Shown: positions 57,276-64,000 of the stretch, in pieces
Numbering within the stretch: position 1 is the stretch's first letter
Layout of the letters: each line of letters begins with the position of its first letter
NCBI GenBank assembly: GCA_963791295.1
Contig: CAWBRY010000004.1
Span: 434,001 to 498,000 of the forward strand
Source of the DNA: CAWBRY01 sp963791295
GTDB taxonomy: Bacteria > Bacteroidota > Bacteroidia > Chitinophagales > Chitinophagaceae
Length of the DNA stretch: 64,000 nucleotides
Reading direction: 5' to 3'
The notes under the pieces: model-generated
What the model was told of the DNA's origin: nothing
What the model saw: only the letters and a program-made list of their open reading frames with translations
The model's database searches: none
Translations under genes and position numbers: made by a program

Positions 57276-57869
57276 TTAGAATTCTACTTTAGGCGCCTTT
57301 TCCGCACCTTCATCCGCCTTAAAGCCTTCTTTCTTGGAAAATCCAAACATGCCGCTCAGGAAATTCATGGGGAATGATCTCACTCTTACATTGTACGTAT
57401 TCACTGCCTCATTAAAATTTCTCCTTGAATTGCGGATATCATTTTCAATTCCTTCCAGTTGTCCCTGTAGCTGTTGAAAGTTTTGTGTGGCCTTCAGATC
57501 GGGATAGTTTTCGACCACTGCAAGTAACCGACTTAATGACCCGGATAATTGACTCTGGGCAGCTTGGAATTTAGCCAGGTTTTCCGGTGTAAGGTCCTCG
57601 GCTTTTAAATTGATGGACGTTGCTTTAGCGCGCGCTTCTACCAATTGAATCAGTGTTTGTTGCTCAAAGTTGGCGGCTCCTTTCACGGTGTTGACCAGGT
57701 TCTGAACCAGGTCTGATCTTTTTTGATATTCAGTATTTACATTATTCCATGCGTTCTTCACTTTTTCATCCTGCTTTACCAAGCCATTGTAACCACTGCA
57801 ACCCCAGATCCCCAGGATAAGCAGCAATCCAAGAATAATGAATAAGGTGAGGTTTCGTGTCCCTTTCAT
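57276..57869 (-). CDS. LemA family protein (paralogue)
   Basis: A 197-residue LemA protein: membrane helix or lipobox-like segment LTLFIILGLLLILGIWGCSG, then VKNAWNNVNTEYQKRSDLVQ, and the RRNFNEAVNTYNVRVRSFPM end. It is clearly homologous to the adjacent LemA (10 nt away) but well diverged, so the duplication is old. The Cys in GCSG may make it a lipoprotein. Confidence 0.88.
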   Translation of the reverse strand: MKGTRNLTLFIILGLLLILGIWGCSGYNGLVKQDEKVKNAWNNVNTEYQKRSDLVQNLVNTVKGAANFEQQTLIQLVEARAKATSINLKAEDLTPENLAKFQAAQSQLSGSLSRLLAVVENYPDLKATQNFQQLQGQLEGIENDIRNSRRNFNEAVNTYNVRVRSFPMNFLSGMFGFSKKEGFKADEGAEKAPKVEF

Positions 57870-58024
57870 TGTAATAGGTTTTAATGAGTCGCAAAATTAA
57901 GATTTTTAGGTAGTTCCTCATGTTAAATTCCCCTTTCATCAAGAACCGTTGCACGCTTCAATGCAATGGATTAAGCTTGCTTAACGTTTGCTACCTTTAA
58001 TACCCAATTATCTGAATCTATAGC

Positions 58025-59128
58025 ATGACCCTGATAAAAACAGCTTCTGTCATCTTTATCCTTTCGCTCCTTACGGGACTGCAATGTAAAAAAGCGGGAA
58101 ATGGAAATGCAATCATCGGAAATGATGTGCAAGACACCGTGTTGGTTGAAGGACTGAATTTGCCATGGGAGATACTTTGGGGACCCGATGATTTTATCTG
58201 GATGACAGAAAGGAATGGAAGAGTCAGCCGCGTCAATCCTGTTTCCGGAGCAGTCATTCCCTTACTGACCATTTCTGAAGTAGTTTCTCACGGTGAGGGC
58301 GGATTGTTGGGCATGGTACTTCATCCTGATTTCAACAACACTCCACACGTGTATGTTGCCTATGATTATGAAAACGCCGGGGCTTACAGAGGAAAGGTGG
58401 TCAGATATACATACAATGGAACTACATTGATTAATCCCGTCACTATCATTGACAATATAGCAGCTTCCTCCATTCATAATGGTTGTCGCTTACTCATATC
58501 TCCCGATTTGAAATTATTTATTACTACCGGCGACGCTTCCAACCAAACAAATCCTCAAAACGTAGCTATTGTCAACGGTAAGATCCTCAGATTAAATTTG
58601 GATGGAAGCATTCCGGCTGATAATCCGGTTGTGGGCAATCCATACTGGTCATTTGGTCATCGCAATCCACAAGGGTTGGTATTTGCCAATAATATTTTAT
58701 TTAGCTCTGAACACGGTCCTGATTCAGACGACGAAGTAAATATCATTGAAAAAGGAAGGAACTATGGTTGGCCCAACGTCCGGGGCTTTTGTGGCGGCTC
58801 AGGAGAAACAAGATTCTGTGAAGACAACCATGTTAAAGAACCCATGAAGGTGTGGACTCCAACTGCTGCCGTTTGTGGATTGGATTACTACAACAAGGAT
58901 CTCATTCCACAATGGAGAAATTCATTGTTGCTCGTTTCATTGAAAAATGCAAGACTTTACCTGCTAAAGTTGGATAGCTTGTTTACATCGATTACCGAAA
59001 CCGTAGAATACTTTAGAAATGAATTTGGTCGATTGAGGGATGTTTGTATTTCTCCCGCGGGGAATGTCTATATCTGCACCAGCAATGGAAGCAATAGCGA
59101 TAAGATAATAATGCTTGGGCCGAAATAG
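58025..59128 (+). CDS. PQQ-dependent sugar dehydrogenase-like (GSDH) lipoprotein
   Basis: A 367-residue beta-propeller of the glucose/sorbosone dehydrogenase family. The signal ends in LLTGLQC, a lipobox. Family marks are LNLPWEILWGPDDFIWMTER, GLLGMVLHPDFN, GRSIHNG-like (SSIHNGCRLLISPDLKLFIT), YWSFGHRNPQGLVF and SEHGPDSDDEVNIIEKGRN (His and Asp of the active site). It likely oxidises a sugar with PQQ in the periplasm. It ends 4 nt from the convergent pgk gene. Confidence 0.87.
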   Translation: MTLIKTASVIFILSLLTGLQCKKAGNGNAIIGNDVQDTVLVEGLNLPWEILWGPDDFIWMTERNGRVSRVNPVSGAVIPLLTISEVVSHGEGGLLGMVLHPDFNNTPHVYVAYDYENAGAYRGKVVRYTYNGTTLINPVTIIDNIAASSIHNGCRLLISPDLKLFITTGDASNQTNPQNVAIVNGKILRLNLDGSIPADNPVVGNPYWSFGHRNPQGLVFANNILFSSEHGPDSDDEVNIIEKGRNYGWPNVRGFCGGSGETRFCEDNHVKEPMKVWTPTAAVCGLDYYNKDLIPQWRNSLLLVSLKNARLYLLKLDSLFTSITETVEYFRNEFGRLRDVCISPAGNVYICTSNGSNSDKIIMLGPK

Positions 59129-59132
59129 CAAA

Positions 59133-60350
59133 TCAAGATGATTCAGTGATGGCTGCGATGCCCGGCAGCGCTTTTCCTTCAAAATATTCAAGCATGGCAC
59201 CTCCTCCTGTAGAGACATAGCTTATGCGGTCTGCATAACCAAATTGATTAATGGCTGCAACCGAATCTCCACCACCTACCAGGGAATATGAACCTTTTTG
59301 TGTGGCCTGGGCAATTGCTTTAGCGACAGCCTTGGTACCGTGTTGGAAATTATGCATCTCAAAAACGCCCATTGGTCCGTTCCATAAGATCGTTTTGGAG
59401 TGTTTGATGACATTGCAAAATTGTTCGCAGGCATTGGGCCCAATGTCCAGTCCCATCCAGCCGTCCGGAATATTATTGCTTGGAGCATCAGAGGTCGCGG
59501 CATCTGAGGCGAACTTGTCAGCAATGATAGAATCAGAAGGTAGGTGAATACATACTCCTTTATTTTCTGCCTTTTCCAATAATTCAGTCGCTATTGCCAG
59601 GCGATCTTCTTCAACCAATGATTTACCTATTTTTCCGCCCATTGCCTTCATGAATGTATATGCCATTCCACCGCCAATAATAATATCCGTTGCGCGATCC
59701 ATTAAGTTTTCAATGATCAATATCTTATCACTCACTTTCGCTCCTCCCAATATGGCGACAAAGGGCTTAGCGGAATGATGCATCACTTTTTCTGCACTAG
59801 CCACCTCGTTTTCCATAAGCAATCCAAACATCTTTTTTTCTGGAGCAAAGTACTGTGCTATGATCGCCGTGGATGCATGCGCACGATGAGCGGTACCAAA
59901 GGCATCATTCACATATATATCACCCAACTTTGAGAGCTTTTCCGCAAATTTTGCATCTCCCTTCTCTTCTTCTTTATAGAATCGAAGATTTTCCAATAAC
60001 AGGACTTCACCAGGACGCATCATGCTGGCCGTGAGAAAAGCCTGCTCTCCTACACAATCATTGGCAAACAATACATTGGCTGGCTTCGAGCCAGGGGAAT
60101 TAAGGAGTTGATGTAAATGTGGGATGAGATGCTTTAAAGAAAATTTGTCTTCTGGTCCGCCTTTCGGTCGGCCGAGGTGACTCATTAATATAGCCGATCC
60201 GCCATCGTCCAAAATCTTACGGAGCGTTGGTATTACAGCTTTCATCCGGGAATCGTCGGTTATTTCGAACTTATCATTCAACGGTACATTGAAGTCAACG
60301 CGTATAAGTGCTTTCTGACCTTTGAAGTTGTGATCAGTAAATTTTGACAT
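59133..60350 (-). CDS. pgk: phosphoglycerate kinase
   Basis: A 405-residue PGK, interconverting 1,3-bisphosphoglycerate and 3-phosphoglycerate with ATP formation. The substrate site is ALIRVDFNVPLND, MSHLGRPKGG; the nucleotide side is AILGGAKVSDKI, and the closing hinge SLVGGGDSVAAI. Length is normal. It follows gap in the order gap - small membrane protein - pgk. Confidence 0.95.
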   Translation of the reverse strand: MSKFTDHNFKGQKALIRVDFNVPLNDKFEITDDSRMKAVIPTLRKILDDGGSAILMSHLGRPKGGPEDKFSLKHLIPHLHQLLNSPGSKPANVLFANDCVGEQAFLTASMMRPGEVLLLENLRFYKEEEKGDAKFAEKLSKLGDIYVNDAFGTAHRAHASTAIIAQYFAPEKKMFGLLMENEVASAEKVMHHSAKPFVAILGGAKVSDKILIIENLMDRATDIIIGGGMAYTFMKAMGGKIGKSLVEEDRLAIATELLEKAENKGVCIHLPSDSIIADKFASDAATSDAPSNNIPDGWMGLDIGPNACEQFCNVIKHSKTILWNGPMGVFEMHNFQHGTKAVAKAIAQATQKGSYSLVGGGDSVAAINQFGYADRISYVSTGGGAMLEYFEGKALPGIAAITESS

Positions 60351-60374
60351 AGCAAAGACTTTAAGTAAGAGAAA

Positions 60375-60731
60375 CTATTGCTGATGTACTCTAGTGCGTT
60401 CGGTTTCTTCAAACAAAACATATCCGGTCACTCTGGCCATTACTTCATCCGTAACATCCATTCCGCCATGAAGGTTGGTCTTAATGCTCTCCAGAGTATG
60501 CTTTGGTCCCCAGGGTATTCCCCACCAACCAAACAACATGGAAACAATCGTGAAGAAAAGAACCCTGGCTGTTCCGCTTTCTCCGGCGCGCACCAGGTAA
60601 ACACCCGACACCCGCTTGAAGCTAACAACAATAAGAGATATAGTAAAAGCGTAATAAACTAACTTTCCTCCCTTATCCACTTCCTGTTGAAGATCATCCA
60701 GAGAAAGATCTCCCATGTTTTTTATCCTCAT
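60375..60731 (-). CDS. hypothetical membrane protein between gap and pgk
   Basis: A 118-residue protein with two predicted membrane helices (YYAFTISLIVVSF and VLFFTIVSMLFGWWGIPWG) and a C-terminal charged region. It has no domain I recognise. It is 33 nt after gap and 24 nt before pgk, so it is part of the glycolytic unit, but a role in it is only inferred. Confidence 0.65.
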   Translation of the reverse strand: MRIKNMGDLSLDDLQQEVDKGGKLVYYAFTISLIVVSFKRVSGVYLVRAGESGTARVLFFTIVSMLFGWWGIPWGPKHTLESIKTNLHGGMDVTDEVMARVTGYVLFEETERTRVHQQ

Positions 60732-60764
60732 AAATCACCCACTTAGTTAAAACACAATCCTTGA

Positions 60765-61778
60765 CTATCGGCTGATGAGTTTATCAAAATATTGCATGGT
60801 ACGCACCAGTTGGCTTACATAGCTAACCTCATTATCATACCAGCTAACTGTCTTTACTAACTGTTGATCACCGACCGTAACGATCCTTGTCTGGGTAGCA
60901 TCAAATAGCGAACCATAGTGAATACCGATGATATCGCTGCTCACCAATTCATCTTCAGTATATCCAAAACTTTCGTTTGATGCGGCTTTCATGGCGGCAT
61001 TCACTTCTTCCACGGTGGTTTTCTTCTTCAAAATGGAGGTCAGTTCTGTCAGTGATCCAGTGATCACGGGCACCCGTTGCGCACTTCCATCCAATTTTCC
61101 TTTTAATTCTGGCAATACCAGCCCGATGGCTTTAGCTGCTCCAGTGCTATTGGGAACGATATTGGCTGCGGCAGCTCTTGCCCGACGAAGATCGCCTTTA
61201 GGATGAGGAGCGTCGAGTGTATTCTGATCGTTTGTATAGGCATGAATGGTCGTCATGATACCGGCAACAATACCGAACTGATCATTCATTACTTTGGCCA
61301 TGGGCGCCAGGCAATTTGTCGTGCATGAAGCACAGGAAATGATAGTCTCGCTGCCATCGAGAGTATCGTGATTCACATTAAAGACGATCGTCTTTACGTC
61401 GCCGGTAGCAGGCGCTGATATCACCACTCGCTTGGCGCCAGCTTTTAGGTGAGCCGATGCTTTTTCCTTATCTGTAAAAAAACCGGTGCATTCAAGCACC
61501 ACATCCACTTCATGTTTCTTCCAGGGGATCTGGCTGGGATCTTTTTGGGCATAGATATTAATGGAGTCACCGTTGACTACGATAGAATCGGCAGTGGATT
61601 TCACTTCCGCATCAAAGCGCCCTTGTGCGCTGTCATATTTTAGCAAGTGGGCCAGGACAGCCGGGCTTGTCAGGTCATTGATGGCCACCACATCAATACC
61701 CTCCATCTTATATATCTGGCGATAGGCCAGGCGGCCGATGCGACCAAATCCATTGATGGCGATCTTTACTGTACTCAT
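60765..61778 (-). CDS. gap: glyceraldehyde-3-phosphate dehydrogenase, type I
   Basis: GAPDH, NAD-dependent oxidation and phosphorylation of glyceraldehyde 3-phosphate. Starting at the ATG at 61778 (MSTVKIAINGFGRIGRLAYR), 337 residues. The catalytic Cys is in ASCTTNCLAP, the His in MTTIHAYTNDQ; NAD-binding GFGRIGR is intact. The Asp in AINDLT favours NAD. An upstream in-frame extension to 61841 would run into tRNA-Glu and is rejected. Confidence 0.95.
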   Translation of the reverse strand: MSTVKIAINGFGRIGRLAYRQIYKMEGIDVVAINDLTSPAVLAHLLKYDSAQGRFDAEVKSTADSIVVNGDSINIYAQKDPSQIPWKKHEVDVVLECTGFFTDKEKASAHLKAGAKRVVISAPATGDVKTIVFNVNHDTLDGSETIISCASCTTNCLAPMAKVMNDQFGIVAGIMTTIHAYTNDQNTLDAPHPKGDLRRARAAAANIVPNSTGAAKAIGLVLPELKGKLDGSAQRVPVITGSLTELTSILKKKTTVEEVNAAMKAASNESFGYTEDELVSSDIIGIHYGSLFDATQTRIVTVGDQQLVKTVSWYDNEVSYVSQLVRTMQYFDKLISR

Positions 61779-61808
61779 ATCGACTAAAGTTTTGCTTTTA
61801 TCTAGAAG

Positions 61809-61880
61809 TAGCCCGTACGAGATTCGAACTCGTATCACCACCGTGAAAGGGTGGTGTCCTAACCCTTAGACGAACGGGCC
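61809..61880 (-). tRNA. tRNA-Glu (anticodon TTC)
   Basis: The minus strand reads GGCCCGTTCGTCTAAGG..., anticodon loop CTTTCAC, T arm GAGTTCGAATCTC and acceptor ACGGGCT. CCA is not encoded. It lies 30 nt before gap on the same strand, with one promoter upstream of both. Confidence 0.95.
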
Positions 61881-61903
61881 TCTAAGCCATTCAAATAGGG
61901 CGG

Positions 61904-61935
61904 CAAAGATAGGCTCGCACGCTTTTTTTGCCAAA
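61904..61935 (-). promoter_or_regulatory. promoter for tRNA-Glu and gap
   Basis: On the minus strand TTTG (61935-61932), a 20-nt spacer and TATCTTTG (61911-61904) match the consensus exactly. The tRNA begins 24 nt downstream and no second promoter is seen before gap. Confidence 0.85.
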
Positions 61936-62034
61936 TGTTTTTCCTTTGGATTCCAATGTTTAACGCGAAGATTGTAACCTTTTGCAAATCCTATTCTCTA
62001 ATAAATCGACAGTCAACAACCAAAATCGCGCGTT

Positions 62035-63387
62035 ATGAAAGTATCTTCTATTAAAACCACGGCCGTGCTGGGTATAATAATCCTGGCTATCTCGCTAAGC
62101 CAGATCATTCAATGTACCAATCCTTCAAACGGACAAACCTCAACCACAGAGAAAAAAACAATTGATCCTGTAGAAGAAAATGCCAATAAAATGTTGGCGG
62201 AAGGCAAGCAGACATTTCGCTTTGAAACTTTCGGTGATGAATCTTATTGGACTGATGCGCTGCAAATAAATAAGGCGATCGCAGGTGAAAAGAATGGTGG
62301 CGTTGGCGGCGGCCTCTCTCCCAAAGCGGCATTGGCAGCAGGATTGAAAGTGGATATGGATGTAATACCAGCCGACGTCGCAGCCGCGATTAAAGCCGGT
62401 AAAGTAAATTTAGACGACCCCGCCGTCACGCTTACACTTTTGCAATTAAACGCCGTGGTGGGAGTGATTGGGAAATTTGATAATAACAAAAGTCTGGTAT
62501 CCATCGGTCTTACCTGTGCTTCGTGTCACTCAACTGTTGATAATGCATTTGCACCGGGGATCGGTCATCGCCTGGACGGATGGGCAAACCGCGATCTAAA
62601 CGTGGGAGCAATTGTATCTATGGCCCCCAATTTGAAACCACTTACCGACGCGCTCGGTGTCGATGTTGCCACCGTTAAAAAAGTGCTGGCGAGTTGGGGC
62701 CCTGGTAAATTTGATGCGCTCCTCAACCTGGACGGTAAAGCATTTCGTCCGGACGGCAAGTCCGCTGCAACGCTGATTCCGGAGGCATTTGGCCACGCCG
62801 GCCACACACTTCATACATGGACCGGCGGATGGGGTGATGTTACTTATTGGAATGCATACGTTGCCAATCTCGAACTGGCCGGCAATGGGAATTTCTATGA
62901 CCAACGATTAGATGATGAAAAGAAATATCCCGTGGCTGCCAAACTCGGTCTTGGTCATAAACATAACAATCCCGATATGATAACGGATAAATTAGCAGCA
63001 CTTCAATTTTATCAATTAGCCATTCCTACGCCAAAAGCACCGGATAGTATCTATAATAAAGAAGCAGCAGCCCGCGGTATGAACTTATTTAATGATAAGG
63101 CAAAATGCGCTAGTTGTCATGTTCCGCCATTATTTACCGAACCGGGATGGAATACGCACAAAGCCTCTGATATCGGCATTGATGATTTTCAATCGAATCG
63201 TTCTCCTGATAAGACATATGTTACCCAGGGATTAAAAGGTTTATGGACACATATGAAAGGGGGTTTCTATCACGATGGAAGATTTGCCACACTGAAGGAC
63301 GTGGTAAACCACTACAATGATTTCAAAAAATTAAATCTAACCGAAGCAGAAAAGCAGGACCTGGTAGAATATCTTAAGTCTTTATAA
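62035..63387 (+). CDS. di-haem cytochrome c peroxidase family protein (MauG/CCP-like)
   Basis: A 450-residue exported protein with two haem-binding motifs: CASCH in ISIGLTCASCHSTVDNAF-type context (about residue 160) and CASCHVPPLFTEPGW (about residue 357). A signal or lipobox is at the N-terminus (SQIIQC). The C-terminal region ends in a peroxidase-like segment YVTQGLKGLWTHMKGGFYHDGR, with DVVNHYNDF typical of bacterial di-haem peroxidases. It may reduce peroxide or oxidise an organic substrate; the latter is common in MauG relatives. It is periplasmic. Confidence 0.85.
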   Translation: MKVSSIKTTAVLGIIILAISLSQIIQCTNPSNGQTSTTEKKTIDPVEENANKMLAEGKQTFRFETFGDESYWTDALQINKAIAGEKNGGVGGGLSPKAALAAGLKVDMDVIPADVAAAIKAGKVNLDDPAVTLTLLQLNAVVGVIGKFDNNKSLVSIGLTCASCHSTVDNAFAPGIGHRLDGWANRDLNVGAIVSMAPNLKPLTDALGVDVATVKKVLASWGPGKFDALLNLDGKAFRPDGKSAATLIPEAFGHAGHTLHTWTGGWGDVTYWNAYVANLELAGNGNFYDQRLDDEKKYPVAAKLGLGHKHNNPDMITDKLAALQFYQLAIPTPKAPDSIYNKEAAARGMNLFNDKAKCASCHVPPLFTEPGWNTHKASDIGIDDFQSNRSPDKTYVTQGLKGLWTHMKGGFYHDGRFATLKDVVNHYNDFKKLNLTEAEKQDLVEYLKSL

Positions 63388-63401
63388 GCAACATTCAACA
63401 T

Positions 63402-64000
63402 CTATACTCTTAAAAACAGCTTTTTCCTATACATGAAATACAGGAAGGCCCATTTAATAGCGACATAGCAGATTGCCAACGCAAGCGCATTGAATGGATC
63501 GCCTATTAATTGTCCAAGCCATTTGAAGCAACCATTGGTTGTGTACTCCCAATCGATGAACCTGCCGGACATATAAATTAATATGGAATTCATGCCAATC
63601 ACGCGAAAGAAGAAAGCCCATTTTACATAACCTAAGACATCTATCACATAATAAAAAAGGGCAAGCAGGATCAGGCTTATCCCTCCCACCTCCAGAACAA
63701 ATGAGCTTGTCCAAAGATTTTTGTTTATCGGAAAATCAAGATTCCAGATCTGTGCAATGACAATACAAATGACCCCGGCAATCCCCAGACGCAATGCTTT
63801 CTTATTACCAGGCATCACGCCATTCCTAATAAATACTCCTGCCAGTATCCCCAGTAACCCGGTAGCAATGGCCGGCAGTGTGGATGCCACCCCTTCAGGA
63901 TCATGAATACCTAAATAAAGTTTGCCTGGCACAATGAGGCGATCAATGTAGGAAGCAAAATTTCCTTGCATCGTTAAATCACCTGTGGGGTAACCCGGTG
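63402..64000 (-). CDS. NagX/DUF5009-type membrane protein, 5' part outside window
   Basis: The C-terminal ~199 residues of a multi-pass protein related to heparan-alpha-glucosaminide acetyltransferases. The open frame continues past the window edge: before the Met at 63971 it reads PGYPTGDLT, then MQGNFASYIDRLIVPGKLYL and HDPEGVASTLPAIATGLLGILAG, which match the family. At least five membrane helices are visible. It may acetylate or transport a glycan. The true start lies outside the window. Confidence 0.82.
   Translation of the reverse strand, partial: PGYPTGDLTMQGNFASYIDRLIVPGKLYLGIHDPEGVASTLPAIATGLLGILAGVFIRNGVMPGNKKALRLGIAGVICIVIAQIWNLDFPINKNLWTSSFVLEVGGISLILLALFYYVIDVLGYVKWAFFFRVIGMNSILIYMSGRFIDWEYTTNGCFKWLGQLIGDPFNALALAICYVAIKWAFLYFMYRKKLFLRV

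Noticed and set aside
61809..61880. tRNA-Glu as a phage or island attachment site
   Set aside because: No integrase gene and no repeat of the tRNA 3' end nearby.

Overview
The window looks like a chromosomal segment of a Bacteroidota bacterium, most likely family Chitinophagaceae. The evidence is the Bacteroidota promoter signature (TTTG, about 20 nt, TAnnTTTG) upstream of rpsT, mnmA, tRNA-Glu and the rRNA operon, the near absence of Shine-Dalgarno sequences, a secreted subtilase with a Por-type (T9SS) C-terminal domain, a Y_Y_Y/propeller sensor kinase, a free-standing TonB plug protein, and the character of the 16S rRNA gene. Most content is housekeeping genes plus a large set of secreted hydrolases.

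Layout. 0.2-5.5 kb: queA, a GNAT acetyltransferase, a TonB-plug protein, lysC, an Ldh2-type dehydrogenase and ssb. 5.7-19.3 kb: secreted M14 peptidase, mnmA, a lipoprotein, an S8 protease, an RsmB/NOL1-type methyltransferase, a PhyH dioxygenase, the 2-oxoglutarate dehydrogenase genes sucA-sucB, and rpsT. 19.4-25.9 kb: two-component system, OmpA-like protein, MFS transporter. 25.9-43.7 kb: a minus-strand run of small enzymes (M20 peptidase, alpha/beta hydrolase-adenylate cyclase fusion, two DinB proteins, DUF4386, acyltransferase), then esterases, an FAD oxidase, amidohydrolases, an M28 peptidase and several small DUF proteins. 43.8-49.9 kb: one rRNA operon on the minus strand (16S, tRNA-Ile, tRNA-Ala, 23S, 5S). 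50.1-64 kb: truA, a DUF4476 protein, M1 aminopeptidase, an IS3 remnant, a lemA-lemA-TPM-TPM operon, a PQQ-type sugar dehydrogenase, a tRNA-Glu/gap/pgk unit, a di-haem cytochrome c peroxidase homologue and a truncated NagX-like membrane protein.

The most notable item is a 699-nt group I intron inside the 23S rRNA gene, placed exactly after the position equivalent to E. coli U1931 in the conserved sequence CCTAAGGT/AGCGAAATT. P1, P3, P4, P6, P7, P8, P9 and P10 pairings can all be found by eye. It carries a single-motif LAGLIDADG homing endonuclease gene in the P8 loop, which reads through the 3' half of the ribozyme and uses a stop codon that straddles the 3' splice site.

A second theme is frameshifts. 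queA (1), lysC (4), the Ldh2 gene (2), sucA (1) and sucB (1) are broken by single-base indels in the first 18.2 kb. Two secreted-protein genes at 40.9 kb and 51.2 kb are probably broken in the same way. The protein sequence stays conserved on both sides of each break, and several indels share a local context. I think systematic sequencing or assembly error is more likely than gene decay, though a real A9 slippage tract is possible at 51.2 kb. Hairpin repeats (9.57-9.67 kb and 54.85/55.39 kb), a heptamer tandem array and AT-rich dispersed repeats occupy several spacers.
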